64,000 nt of DNA from contig NC_014259.1 in NCBI RefSeq assembly GCF_000196795.1, forward strand, positions 1,984,001-2,048,000. Direction: 5' to 3'. Of this stretch, positions 35,223-44,650 are shown one piece after another. The notes under the pieces were generated by a model that saw only the letters and a list, made by a program, of their open reading frames with translations, did not search any database and was not told the DNA's origin. The stretch comes from Acinetobacter oleivorans DR1. Lineage in GTDB: Bacteria > Pseudomonadota > Gammaproteobacteria > Pseudomonadales > Moraxellaceae. The position numbers and the translations under genes are program-made. How positions within the stretch are numbered: position 1 is the stretch's first letter; each line of letters opens with the position of its first letter.

Positions 35223-35987
35223 TTATTTGACTTTGAAAGGATCTTCAACTGCTGGGGTACCGACATTATCCCAGAAGTTTTGTAGCACAAACCCATATTC
35301 CGATAAGTTCTCTTTGAAAGGCTCAAGCATTTGATCTGCTGAAGGCTTTTTCCAGTCAGCCTGTAATTCACAAGCTAGACTAAAGGTTGTTACTGGTTCT
35401 GCACCTGCATTTGCCATGCGTAAAGTAGCGGCCTGAACTTCATATTGATTCCATGCGCCACATGCATCAATGACTGGGTAGACTTTATATCCATCATTTA
35501 ATAGCGATAGTGTCGGGAAAGTACAGCAAGTACCAATGGTTACGCCTGCAATAATAATATGGGTTCGACCTGTTGCTTCTAGTAAATTAATAAGTGCTTT
35601 ACGAAAAGTCGGGTCTTCATATGCATTAATGATCCCTGTACGTCGATAAATTGAATTATGGGGGAACAATGACTTAATTTCTGGGAGAGTGTCGCCGTTT
35701 TGCCATTGTGCGTTTGATGATGTAATCAGTGTTGGAATATTAAGAGCTTTGGCTGTACGTGCTAAACCAAGAACATTACTTTTTAATTCAGCGAGGCTCG
35801 ATGTATCACGAACGCTAGCCATTAAACCAACTTGATGATCAATAAGTAATAAAACTGTATTTTCTGGGGTTGGTTTATCGTAAGCAAATAAACCTAGATT
35901 TTTTGCTTCTTTTGGTGAGTTTTTATTCGCTTTTATAGTATCAGTAATGGGGCTGATAATATCTTCTGCACGGATTGATGTAGTCAT
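35223..35987 (-). CDS. Isochorismatase-fold cysteine hydrolase (YcaC-like)
   Basis: 254 residues with the cysteine-hydrolase layout: the Asp in TVLLLIDHQVGLMASVRD, the Lys/Arg region around PTLITSSNAQWQNG, and the nucleophile segment IIIAGVTIGTCCTFPTLSLLNDGYKVYPVIDACG. The family hydrolyses N-carbamoyl compounds or nicotinamide-like amides, and YcaC-type members have no known substrate. Last gene of a minus-strand run (lysR, doxX, esterase, this gene), so it is probably under the LysR regulator. Substrate not assignable. Confidence 0.82.
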   Translation of the reverse strand: MTTSIRAEDIISPITDTIKANKNSPKEAKNLGLFAYDKPTPENTVLLLIDHQVGLMASVRDTSSLAELKSNVLGLARTAKALNIPTLITSSNAQWQNGDTLPEIKSLFPHNSIYRRTGIINAYEDPTFRKALINLLEATGRTHIIIAGVTIGTCCTFPTLSLLNDGYKVYPVIDACGAWNQYEVQAATLRMANAGAEPVTTFSLACELQADWKKPSADQMLEPFKENLSEYGFVLQNFWDNVGTPAVEDPFKVK

Positions 35988-36077
35988 TTTTAACTCCGAA
36001 GAATAATTTGAGACGAGAAAGTACGGAACTTAGATTTAGGAAGATCTAAGTTCAGATTTGGATGTAGGCCAAATAGG

Positions 36078-36677
36078 TTAAATAGTGTTTAAAAAATCAA
36101 GACTTAACTGGAGCGCTGAATGCGAAATGGTATGTCCCGTAGCGGGTAAAATATTCAACTCAACATTTAAGTTTGCTGAATGCATTTGTTGATATGCGCT
36201 TTGGCTTTCGCTTGGAGGAATAACAGTGTCTGATTCACCATGAATTAATAAAATTTTCGTATTTTTATTAATTTCATTATTGATTGGACTGGCTAATCTT
36301 CCAGCGATGCTAATCAGCCCAGCAATAGGCCAACGTCCTGAAACGACCGCATCTAAAGCCATTATTGAACCTTGAGAAAATCCTAAAAAAACGACTTTAT
36401 CTAAGTGGTTTTCTAATTGATTTTCGTTAATGATCTCTTGGATTTTTTGATCAAAATGAGCTCTGGCTTCTTTAATCCGACTAAAGCGATTCTCATCATT
36501 AACCCCAGCGATGCTAAACCACTGATAGGCCTCTTTACTGTTCATAAAGCTAAAAGGAGCATTGGGTGCGACAAAATTTAAATTAGAATGATTGGTCTTA
36601 AAAAATTCTCCAACTGCTTCTAAGTCTTCACCATTACTACCTACGCCGTGTAATAAAATTATAAATAGATCTTTCAT
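36078..36677 (-). CDS. Alpha/beta hydrolase, carboxylesterase/phospholipase type
   Basis: 199 residues, the size of the small YpfH/Est-type esterases. The oxyanion region is FIILLHGVGSNGEDLEAVGEF, the nucleophile is Ser in the elbow LGFSQGSIMALDAV, and the acid and His are likely in ILLIHGESDTVIPPSESQSAY and ATGHTISHSAL. No signal peptide, so cytoplasmic. It sits between the DoxX and isochorismatase genes in the same direction, which suggests a shared detoxification or catabolic role. Confidence 0.82.
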   Translation of the reverse strand: MKDLFIILLHGVGSNGEDLEAVGEFFKTNHSNLNFVAPNAPFSFMNSKEAYQWFSIAGVNDENRFSRIKEARAHFDQKIQEIINENQLENHLDKVVFLGFSQGSIMALDAVVSGRWPIAGLISIAGRLASPINNEINKNTKILLIHGESDTVIPPSESQSAYQQMHSANLNVELNILPATGHTISHSALQLSLDFLNTI

Positions 36678-36752
36678 TTTAATATCCTGAATGAGCTGAG
36701 TATTTGGTGTTTAGATGCCATTCATGCAATGGCATCTCATCTATTAACGAGC

Positions 36753-37157
36753 TTAGTTTTTAAAAGATTTACTTAGAGAAAATGGTCCATCACCAATGAG
36801 TGCGAGAGCAACTAAAGAAATAATCCACATAAATGGGAACTCCCAGCCGCCATTAGGGTTTGTAAAAAAGAAACCGGCAGCACCATGTACAGTAAATATT
36901 GCACCCAATAAGACAGGAATCAGTGCAATGGCAACAATTCGAGGTTTAAAACCAACGAATAATAATATTGCTCCTAAAATCTCCCAGAGAATAGTCACAT
37001 ATGCCATCCATCCCGGAACTCCAACAGATTGGAAAAATTGCGCTGTACCTGCTGGTGTAAATACAAACAGTTTAAGACCAGCATGGGCAAAGAAATAAAG
37101 CGCTAAGGTTATACGGAGTAATAATGCCGCATAAGGAGCGGTGTTTGATGTATTCAT
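36753..37157 (-). CDS. DoxX-family membrane protein
   Basis: 134 residues and four membrane helices: AALLLRITLALYFFAHAGLKLF, MAYVTILWEILGAILLFVGF, RIVAIALIPVLLGAIFTVHG and WIISLVALALIGDGPFSL. The order, together with the GAAGFFF... loop, matches DoxX/YphA proteins. Their biochemical role is poorly defined, though some take part in redox stress responses. It lies between the LysR gene and the esterase gene in the same orientation. Confidence 0.85.
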   Translation of the reverse strand: MNTSNTAPYAALLLRITLALYFFAHAGLKLFVFTPAGTAQFFQSVGVPGWMAYVTILWEILGAILLFVGFKPRIVAIALIPVLLGAIFTVHGAAGFFFTNPNGGWEFPFMWIISLVALALIGDGPFSLSKSFKN

Positions 37158-37260
37158 TTTCTATCTCGATGAGAATTAACTTGATGAATACATACTACTG
37201 TTGATTTTTTAAGTGATTAAGTAGGCTGAAATTGAATATTTATTTCTATTTTGGAAATAA

Positions 37261-38178
37261 TTACTCGTAAATTTCCCATTCAGCAGGGTACGCATATTGC
37301 TCTTTTAAATAATCAATTAGGGTTCTCACCTTGTTGGCTAGGTGTTTTGCTGGTGGGTAGACTGCATAGAGACCTCTTCGCGGTAATTCATAGTTTTCTA
37401 AAATAGGAATAATCTTTTTGTCGATAAGTGCATCTTTCAAAATAAACATGGGTAATCTGGCGATGCCAAGTCCTGCTATGGTTGCAGCTAAACAGGCTTC
37501 TGTATTCGCAAAATGAATCCGACCATTCACATTAATGGTATGTAATACATTCGAAGGTGATTTTTCAAAAAAAGCCCATTCATATGGATCTTTAAAGTTT
37601 GTATCGATGATGCAGGAATGAGTTTCTAGGTCTTGAAGGCTTTGAGGACAGTCAAATTTTTCTAAATAAAGGGGAGATGCGACCAATACAAATCTAATTT
37701 GAGATAATGGAGTGGCAATTAAATTATTATCTTTAAGCTCTCCAATTCGAATGGCGATATCAAATCCTTCTTCAATGACATTCACCGTACGGTCAGTAAA
37801 GCTCACATCTAATTCAATTTGACTATATTTCTGGGCAAAGTTAACCAGTGTTTTGCTTAATTGCACTGTTCCAAAAGAGTTAGGAGCACTTATTTTTAGT
37901 TTACCTACTGGGGCGCGAGATTGATTTTTAATACTAATTTCAATTTCATCAAACTCTGCCATAAGTTGCTTAATTCGGTGGTAATAAGCTAATCCGAGTT
38001 CTGTGGGCTTTAATGAGCGTGTCGATCTTTTTAGAAGCTGTACGCCTAATTCGTTCTCTAGTTTTGAAATAAGCTTGGATGCTTGTGCGACGCTTGTATT
38101 TAAATTTTCGGCAGCTTTAACAAAACTTCCTTGCTCAATGATCGAAATAAACATGCGATTACATTCAAGTCTATTCAT
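37261..38178 (-). CDS. LysR-family transcriptional regulator
   Basis: 305 residues with a standard N-terminal winged helix (FISIIEQGSFVKAAENLNTSVAQASKLISKLENELGVQLLKRSTRSLKPTE) and a periplasmic-binding-protein-like effector domain (KLKISAPNSFGTVQLSKTL through GLGIARLPMFILKDAL). It is transcribed in the same direction as the downstream doxX-esterase-hydrolase genes with a ~100 bp gap, so it may control them; LysR regulators more often sit divergent to their targets. The helix-turn-helix has Ala-Gln-Ala-Ser-Lys in the recognition helix. Confidence 0.88.
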   Translation of the reverse strand: MNRLECNRMFISIIEQGSFVKAAENLNTSVAQASKLISKLENELGVQLLKRSTRSLKPTELGLAYYHRIKQLMAEFDEIEISIKNQSRAPVGKLKISAPNSFGTVQLSKTLVNFAQKYSQIELDVSFTDRTVNVIEEGFDIAIRIGELKDNNLIATPLSQIRFVLVASPLYLEKFDCPQSLQDLETHSCIIDTNFKDPYEWAFFEKSPSNVLHTINVNGRIHFANTEACLAATIAGLGIARLPMFILKDALIDKKIIPILENYELPRRGLYAVYPPAKHLANKVRTLIDYLKEQYAYPAEWEIYE

Positions 38179-38283
38179 ATAGATTTATTTTTACTTAAAT
38201 TAGTAATCGTAGTTTTAGCATAAAAAATTTGGATAAGTTAAGCGGGTAAAAATTAAAATAAGCCTTGGAAGTCTTTCAGCGTT

Positions 38284-39354
38284 TTAATGATCCATAGGAA
38301 TTTTTATGGTGAAAATACTTCTTGAGCCTTGATTGCTATATTGAATAGAACCTTTTAGTGCCACAATAATTGCATGTACAACAGCTAATCCTAAGCCTGT
38401 ACCACCAAACTCTTTATTTCTTGACTCTTCTAATCTAAAAAAGGGCTTAAATAGGTCATCTTGGAACTCGGTTGCAATGCCGGGGCCTTCATCTTCAATT
38501 TTTAATATCCAGTTGTCTGAAACCACTTCTGAATAGATCTTAAGTTTTCCTGCATTTGAATAACGAATAGCATTATCAATTAACGCAATTAAAACTTGCT
38601 CAATACGGCGACGGTCACACAGTACCGGAGTTGTCGTTAAATCAAGTTCTGGCATTAAGTTAGCTTGTTCTAAGCGGTCTTCAAAGGCCTTGAGAACTTT
38701 TTCAATTACAGACTTAGAGTCAAACAACTCATAATTTAATCTGAGTTGCTGGTTCTCAACTAAACTTATTGTTCGTAAGTCTTCTACTAAGTGAGATAAA
38801 CCTTCAACTTGATTTAAAAGGCTTTTAAATAGAATTTCATCGGGCTTAAAAACGCCGTCGATTATGCCTTGTAGGCGGCCTTGTAAAATTGTAATTGGCG
38901 TTCTTAATTCATGCGCTATGGCAGCATTCCAGACTTGTGCATTTTGAACAGAAACTTCTAGCTTTTGAGCCATATCATTAAAATTATATAAAAGCTCGGA
39001 CATTTCTGCGGAGTGAATTCTGTTGTCATAAGCTCTAGCAGAGAGATCACCTTGACTAATTTTGTTGGCTGCTTCGGCTAAGAAGTTAATCGGCACAATA
39101 AAACGTTTTGCGAGGTGCATCCCGATCACGAGTGAAATCATACAGCCACAGAAGATAACAGTAGCTAACCAGATCCAATCTACAAAATGAAAAGTGGTCC
39201 AATCTTCTTGAAGTGAGCTTAAAGTAATCCAGCCTTTTTCAATCGCATAGTTATAAATGACATAACCCAGCACAACTGAAAAAAGCGTAACGCTTAAATT
39301 AACAATACTTAATGCAATAAAGAGCTGCTTGCTAATTCCTAACTTACTTTTCAT
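38284..39354 (-). CDS. adeS: Sensor histidine kinase AdeS
   Basis: 356 residues with two membrane helices (11-35 and 61-84), a HAMP linker (~81-135), the phosphoacceptor His148 in NAAIAHELRTPITILQG, and a C-terminal ATPase with DNAIRYS, EDEGPGIA and GGTGLGLAVV. It activates AdeR and thereby the adeABC pump genes. Numbering is one lower than in the A. baumannii protein I remember (His149). The residues at which resistance substitutions are known (Gly30, Ala93, Arg151, Thr152 here) look wild-type, so constitutive pump expression is not indicated by this gene. Confidence 0.92.
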   Translation of the reverse strand: MKSKLGISKQLFIALSIVNLSVTLFSVVLGYVIYNYAIEKGWITLSSLQEDWTTFHFVDWIWLATVIFCGCMISLVIGMHLAKRFIVPINFLAEAANKISQGDLSARAYDNRIHSAEMSELLYNFNDMAQKLEVSVQNAQVWNAAIAHELRTPITILQGRLQGIIDGVFKPDEILFKSLLNQVEGLSHLVEDLRTISLVENQQLRLNYELFDSKSVIEKVLKAFEDRLEQANLMPELDLTTTPVLCDRRRIEQVLIALIDNAIRYSNAGKLKIYSEVVSDNWILKIEDEGPGIATEFQDDLFKPFFRLEESRNKEFGGTGLGLAVVHAIIVALKGSIQYSNQGSRSIFTIKIPMDH

Positions 39355-39386
39355 AGAATATTCCCTAGCTATATTTTTAATATTAT

Positions 39387-40130
39387 TTAGGCGTCATTTT
39401 TTACAGCTAGTGGATTATCGAGTCTATATCCTACGCCACGCACATTAATCAACATTTGAAGTATTCCTTGTTCCTCCAATTTCTTTCTAAGCTTACTCAC
39501 ATGGCTATCTACAGTTCGTTCTAGAGCATCACTATCGTTCATGCAATGATTCATAAGTTCACCACGGGTAAATACCTTGTGGGGCTGGTCAATCATGAAG
39601 GAAATAATTTTATATTCCGTCAGGGTAAGATTAAGCAATATTTTCTTGTTTTGAGCATGAAGATAAACACTATGCGTATCTGTATCAATTTCAATATCTT
39701 TGTAGACCTTATTTTTGTTAAATGGCTTGTTTGTTAGCTGAGTACGTCTTAAGACTGCCTGAACTCTAGCGATGACTTCATTTGGGTTAAATGGTTTAAC
39801 AACAAAGTCATCTGCACCAACTCGTAATGCCATGACCTTATCAATATCTTGATCTAGCGCTGTTAGCATAATCACGGGCGTCTGAGCTTTTTGACGTATT
39901 TTATTTAACACTTCCCAGCCGTTGAGCTCGGGTAATTTAATATCAAGTAAAATCAAATCAATGGGTTGGCTAGAGTGCAATTCAATGGCTTGCTTTCCAT
40001 TCATAGCACGAATAACAACCATTCCTTCACGTTTTAAATAATTTTCAATAATGTCGCCAATGTCGTAATCATCTTCTACAACGAGGATAACTTTATCGTG
40101 ACAATCAAAAGAAAAAGAACGATCAAACAT
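39387..40130 (-). CDS. adeR: Response regulator AdeR
   Basis: 247 residues: an N-terminal receiver with the acidic pair Glu19-Asp20-Asp21, phosphoacceptor Asp63 (ILLDIKLPELNGWEV) and Lys112, then an OmpR-type winged helix (ILLNLTLTEYKIISFMIDQP, DALERTVDSHVSKLRKKLEE). It is the transcriptional activator of adeABC, encoded divergently. Positions linked in A. baumannii to pump overexpression (Asp20, Ala91, Pro116) are unchanged here. It differs at many scattered sites from the A. baumannii protein as I remember it. It is separated from adeS by 32 bp. Confidence 0.94.
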   Translation of the reverse strand: MFDRSFSFDCHDKVILVVEDDYDIGDIIENYLKREGMVVIRAMNGKQAIELHSSQPIDLILLDIKLPELNGWEVLNKIRQKAQTPVIMLTALDQDIDKVMALRVGADDFVVKPFNPNEVIARVQAVLRRTQLTNKPFNKNKVYKDIEIDTDTHSVYLHAQNKKILLNLTLTEYKIISFMIDQPHKVFTRGELMNHCMNDSDALERTVDSHVSKLRKKLEEQGILQMLINVRGVGYRLDNPLAVKNDA

Positions 40131-40186
40131 AGAAATTTGGCTATATAAAATGCTTCAACTCATCATACGCTAAATTATTGGTACTT

Positions 40187-40207
40187 CTCCACACTTACTC
40201 CACACTT
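40187..40207 (+). promoter_or_regulatory. AdeR-binding direct repeat in the adeR-adeA region
   Basis: The 10-mer ctccacactt occurs twice (40187-40196 and 40198-40207), separated by a single A. The AdeR target described in A. baumannii is a direct repeat in this same intergenic region. Here it sits 68 bp upstream of the adeA ATG and 57 bp upstream of adeR. Confidence 0.82.
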
Positions 40208-40274
40208 TAGTGACGATCGCTACACACTCATCAAAAATAATGTCAGCATCGAAAACTCACTTGGTTTGGACAGT

Positions 40275-41465
40275 ATGCAAAAGCATCTTTTACTTCCTTT
40301 ATTTTTATCTATTGGGCTGATATTACAGGGGTGTGGTTCACAAGAAACGGCTCAAGCTGAGCCAGCACCAGCGAAAGTAAGTGTATTAAGCATTCAATCG
40401 CAATCAGTTAATTTTAGTGAAAATCTTCCTGCACGCGTACAAGCATTCCGTACTGCTGAAATTCGACCGCAAGTCGGAGGAATTATTGAAAGAGTTTTAT
40501 TTAAACAAGGTAGTGAAGTTAGAGCAGGCCAAGCTTTATATAAAATTAATTCTGAAACCTTTGAAGCAGATGTAAATAGCAATAGAGCTTCACTTAACAA
40601 AGCTGAGGCAGAGGTTGCGAGACTGAAAGTTCAATTAGATCGCTATGAGCAGCTCTTACCAAGTAATGCAATTAGTAAGCAAGAAGTGAGTAATGCTCAA
40701 GCTCAATATCGTCAGGCTCTTGCTGATGTCGCGCAAATGAAAGCATTGCTCACCAGACAAAATTTGAATCTGCAATATGCAACTGTTCGAGCGCCGATTT
40801 CTGGTCGTATTGGGCAGTCTTTTGTCACTGAAGGCGCATTGGTTGGTCAAGGCGATGCGAACACTATGGCCACAATTCAACAGATTGATAAAGTCTACGT
40901 CGATGTAAAGCAATCAATTAGTGAATACGAGCGTCTACAAGCGGCTTTAAAAACTGGTGAGTTATCTGCAAACAGTGAAAAAACGGTTCGTATTTCTAAT
41001 AGCCACGGTCAGGAATATAACGTCACAGCAAAAATGTTGTTTGAAGATATTAATGTTGACCCTGAAACAGGTGATGTGACCTTCCGTATTGAAGTAAATA
41101 ATACCGAGAGAAAACTACTTCCGGGTATGTATGTGCGAGTCAATATTGACCGAGCTTCTATTCCACAAGCCTTGTTAGTTCCAGCTCAAGCGATTCAGCG
41201 CAATATCAATGGTGAGCCTCAGGTCTATGTGATCAATGCAAAAGGCTCGGCTGAGATTCGTCCTATTGAAATTGGACAGCAATATGAACAGTACTATATC
41301 GCCAACAAAGGCTTGAAAGTCGGTGACAAAGTCGTTGTTGAAGGTATGGAGCGTATCCAGCCAAATCAAAAACTTGCAATGACCACGTGGAAAAAGCCTG
41401 CATCAGAAAATAGTGCTTCAAATGTAGAAACAAAACCATCTACAAATCAAGGAGCTCAACCATGA
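40275..41465 (+). CDS. adeA: AdeA membrane fusion lipoprotein
   Basis: I start at the ATG at 40275; the TTG at 40266 would add three residues. MQKHLLLPLFLSIGLILQGC has lipobox LQGC. The HlyD/AcrA fold follows: TAEIRPQVGGIIERVLFKQGSEVRAGQ, an alpha hairpin (~95-165), then a beta barrel (YVDVKQSISEYERL, RKLLPGMYVRVNID). It is the periplasmic adaptor that joins AdeB to the outer membrane channel. Its stop overlaps the adeB start by 4 bp. The C-terminal Asn/Ser/Glu-rich tail is normal. Confidence 0.95.
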   Translation: MQKHLLLPLFLSIGLILQGCGSQETAQAEPAPAKVSVLSIQSQSVNFSENLPARVQAFRTAEIRPQVGGIIERVLFKQGSEVRAGQALYKINSETFEADVNSNRASLNKAEAEVARLKVQLDRYEQLLPSNAISKQEVSNAQAQYRQALADVAQMKALLTRQNLNLQYATVRAPISGRIGQSFVTEGALVGQGDANTMATIQQIDKVYVDVKQSISEYERLQAALKTGELSANSEKTVRISNSHGQEYNVTAKMLFEDINVDPETGDVTFRIEVNNTERKLLPGMYVRVNIDRASIPQALLVPAQAIQRNINGEPQVYVINAKGSAEIRPIEIGQQYEQYYIANKGLKVGDKVVVEGMERIQPNQKLAMTTWKKPASENSASNVETKPSTNQGAQP

Positions 41466-44400
41466 TGTCTCAATTTTTTATTCGACGTCCTGTTTTTGCA
41501 TGGGTGATCGCAATTTTCATTATATTGTTTGGGTTACTTAGTATTCCAAAATTGCCGATTGCTCGTTTCCCTAGTGTAGCGCCTCCTCAAGTAAACATTA
41601 GTGCGACTTATCCGGGAGCAACAGCAAAGACCATTAACGATAGTGTTGTCACTTTAATTGAGCGAGAATTATCGGGTGTAAAAAATCTACTGTATTACAG
41701 TGCGACAACGGATACTTCGGGTACAGCAGAAATTTCTGCAACCTTTAAACCGGGTACAGATGTCGAAATGGCTCAGGTCGATGTCCAGAATAAAATCAAG
41801 GCTGTTGAAGCACGCTTACCACAGATTGTGCGGCAGCAAGGTTTACAGGTTGAAGCATCATCTTCGGGTTTCTTGATGCTGGTGGGTATTAACTCTCCTA
41901 ATGGCCAATATTCAGAAGTAGATTTAAGTGATTATCTGGTTCGAAATGTCGTAGAAGAACTAAAGCGTGTTGAAGGCGTTGGTAAAGTCCAATCTTTTGG
42001 TGCAGAGAAAGCCCTACGCATTTGGGTCGATCCAAATAAATTGGTTTCTTATGGTTTATCAATTAGCGATGTAAACAATGCAATTCGTGAAAATAATGTT
42101 GAAATTGCACCGGGGCGCCTAGGCGATTTACCTGCAAATAAAGGTCAACTGATTACGATTCCATTGTCAGCGCAAGGTCAGCTATCAAGCGTAGAGCAAT
42201 TTAGGAATATCAGCTTAAAAAGCAAAACCAACGGAAGTGTAATTCGTCTGTCAGATGTCGCAAATGTTGAAATCGGATCACAAGCCTACAACTTTGCTAT
42301 TTTAGAAAATGGTAAACCGGCTACCGCTGCCGCAATCCAGTTAAGCCCGGGTGCTAACGCCGTAAAAACAGCAGAAGGTGTTAGAGCAAAAATTGAAGAA
42401 TTAAAGTTGAACTTACCAGAGGGCATGCAGTTTAGTATTCCTTACGACACCGCGCCGTTTGTTAAAATTTCAATTGAAAAGGTAATTCATACATTACTTG
42501 AAGCGATGGTTCTGGTTTTCATTGTGATGTATTTGTTCTTACACAATGTACGCTATACGCTCATTCCAGCCATTGTTGCACCTATTGCTTTGCTCGGTAC
42601 TTTTACCGTGATGCTGCTTGCCGGCTTTTCGATTAACGTACTCACCATGTTCGGTATGGTGCTCGCCATCGGTATTATTGTCGACGATGCGATTGTCGTC
42701 GTTGAAAACGTCGAAAGGATTATGGCGACTGAAGGATTAAATCCTAAAGAAGCAACATCTAAGGCAATGAAAGAGATTACCAGTCCTATTATTGGTATTA
42801 CCTTAGTCTTGTCTGCTGTGTTTTTACCAATGGCTTTTGCGAGTGGTTCGGTCGGGATCATTTATAAGCAATTTACGCTGACCATGTCCGTGTCTATTTT
42901 ATTCTCGGCTTTATTGGCACTCATTTTAACACCTGCACTTTGTGCAACCATTTTAAAACCAATTGATGGTCATCATCAGAAGAAAGGCTTCTTTGCATGG
43001 TTTGACCGTAGCTTTGACAAAGTGACGAAAAAGTATGAGTTGATGCTACTTAAAATCATCAAACATACGGTTCCAGTGATGATGATCTTTGTGGTGATTA
43101 CAGGCATTACTTTTGCAGGAATGAAGTATTGGCCAACAGCATTTATGCCAGAGGAAGATCAAGGCTGGTTTATGACTTCTTTCCAATTACCATCAGATGC
43201 AACGGCAGAACGTACTCGAAATGTAGTGAATGAATTTGAAAATTCGCTGAAAGACAAACCCGATGTCAAAAGTAATACGACGATTATGGGATGGGGTTTT
43301 AGTGGTGCAGGACAAAACGTAGGTGTTGCTTTCACGACTTTAAAAGATTTCAAAGAACGTACTTCTTCGGCAACTGAAATGACAAATGCAGTCAATGCAT
43401 CAATGGCGAACAGTTCGGAAGGGGAAACAATGGCGGTACTTCCACCTGCTATTGATGAACTGGGTACATTCTCAGGCTTTAGTTTACGTTTACAAGATCG
43501 TGCAAACTTAGGTATGCCTGCATTATTGGCTGCCCAAGACCAACTTATGCAGATGGCTGCCAAGAATAAAAAGTTCTATATGGTTTGGAATGAGGGTTTA
43601 CCACAAGGCGACAATATTTCTTTAAAAATTGACCGTGAAAAGCTTAATACCCTGGGTGTTAAATTCTCAGACGTTTCAGACATCATTTCAACCTCAATGG
43701 GGTCAATGTATATCAATGATTTCCCTAATCAGGGTCGTATGCAACAAGTGATTGTACAAGTTGAAGCTAAATCACGTATGCAACTCAAAGATATCTTGAA
43801 CTTAAAAGTGATGGGTTCGAGTGGTCAATTGGTTTCTTTGTCTGAAGTGGTAACACCTCAATGGAACAAAGCACCGCAACAATATAATCGTTATAACGGA
43901 CGACCATCTTTAAGTATTGCCGGCATTCCTAACTTCGATACATCTTCGGGTGAGGCGATGCGTGAAATGGAACAGTTGATTGCTAAGTTGCCTAAAGGCA
44001 TTGGTTTTGAATGGACAGGCATTTCTCTACAAGAAAAGCAGTCTGAATCTCAAATGGCCTTTTTACTTGGTTTATCAATGTTAGTGGTGTTTCTAGTGTT
44101 GGCTGCACTCTATGAAAGCTGGGCGATTCCACTTTCTGTGATGTTGGTTGTGCCACTTGGTATTTTCGGTGCAATCATTGCCATTATGTCGAGAGGTCTA
44201 ATGAATGACGTCTTCTTCAAAATTGGACTCATTACGATTATTGGTCTATCCGCAAAGAACGCCATCTTGATTGTTGAGTTTGCGAAGATGCTAAAAGAAG
44301 AAGGCATGAGTTTGATTGAAGCCACAGTTGCAGCAGCCAAACTTCGTTTACGACCAATCTTGATGACTTCTCTTGCTTTTACATGCGGTGTAATTCCTCT

Positions 44401-44572
44401 AGTCATTGCAACAGGTGCAAGTTCTGAGACTCAACATGCTTTAGGTACTGGTGTATTTGGGGGCATGATCTCGGCAACGATTCTGGCTATTTTCTTTGTT
44501 CCCGTGTTCTTCATCTTCATTTTGGGCGCCGTAGAAAAGCTATTTTCATCTAAGAAAAAAATCTCATCTTAA
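41462..44572 (+). CDS. adeB: AdeB RND multidrug efflux transporter
   Basis: 1036 residues, as expected. MSQFFIRRPVFAWVIAIFIILFG is the usual RND start, PGATAKTINDSVVTLIERELSG is the porter-domain opening, and the proton relay in helix 4 is GIIVDDAIVVVENVERI with two adjacent Asp. The later spans AFLLGLSMLVVFLVLAALYESWAIPLSVMLVVPLG and GLITIIGLSAKNAILIVEFAKML are present. It is a homotrimeric inner-membrane pump that exports aminoglycosides, tigecycline and many other drugs. It sits in the adeABC operon under AdeRS. I see no truncation or insertion. Confidence 0.96.
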   Translation: MMSQFFIRRPVFAWVIAIFIILFGLLSIPKLPIARFPSVAPPQVNISATYPGATAKTINDSVVTLIERELSGVKNLLYYSATTDTSGTAEISATFKPGTDVEMAQVDVQNKIKAVEARLPQIVRQQGLQVEASSSGFLMLVGINSPNGQYSEVDLSDYLVRNVVEELKRVEGVGKVQSFGAEKALRIWVDPNKLVSYGLSISDVNNAIRENNVEIAPGRLGDLPANKGQLITIPLSAQGQLSSVEQFRNISLKSKTNGSVIRLSDVANVEIGSQAYNFAILENGKPATAAAIQLSPGANAVKTAEGVRAKIEELKLNLPEGMQFSIPYDTAPFVKISIEKVIHTLLEAMVLVFIVMYLFLHNVRYTLIPAIVAPIALLGTFTVMLLAGFSINVLTMFGMVLAIGIIVDDAIVVVENVERIMATEGLNPKEATSKAMKEITSPIIGITLVLSAVFLPMAFASGSVGIIYKQFTLTMSVSILFSALLALILTPALCATILKPIDGHHQKKGFFAWFDRSFDKVTKKYELMLLKIIKHTVPVMMIFVVITGITFAGMKYWPTAFMPEEDQGWFMTSFQLPSDATAERTRNVVNEFENSLKDKPDVKSNTTIMGWGFSGAGQNVGVAFTTLKDFKERTSSATEMTNAVNASMANSSEGETMAVLPPAIDELGTFSGFSLRLQDRANLGMPALLAAQDQLMQMAAKNKKFYMVWNEGLPQGDNISLKIDREKLNTLGVKFSDVSDIISTSMGSMYINDFPNQGRMQQVIVQVEAKSRMQLKDILNLKVMGSSGQLVSLSEVVTPQWNKAPQQYNRYNGRPSLSIAGIPNFDTSSGEAMREMEQLIAKLPKGIGFEWTGISLQEKQSESQMAFLLGLSMLVVFLVLAALYESWAIPLSVMLVVPLGIFGAIIAIMSRGLMNDVFFKIGLITIIGLSAKNAILIVEFAKMLKEEGMSLIEATVAAAKLRLRPILMTSLAFTCGVIPLVIATGASSETQHALGTGVFGGMISATILAIFFVPVFFIFILGAVEKLFSSKKKISS

Positions 44573-44578
44573 GTTAAA

Positions 44579-44613
44579 TGCGTCAGGGGAAATACTCCAT
44601 TTCCTCTGATGCG
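44579..44613 (+). promoter_or_regulatory. Intercistronic hairpin between adeB and adeC
   Basis: The arms 44580-44593 and 44599-44612 pair over 14 bp in RNA (two G-U pairs included) around a 5-base loop, with one more wobble pair at the base. It lies 38 bp before the adeC ATG and is not followed by a T tract, so it looks like an RNA-stability or attenuation element, not a full terminator. Confidence 0.6.
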
Positions 44614-44650
44614 TCCTATGCTCAACTCATTTTATTATTTGGAGAATACT

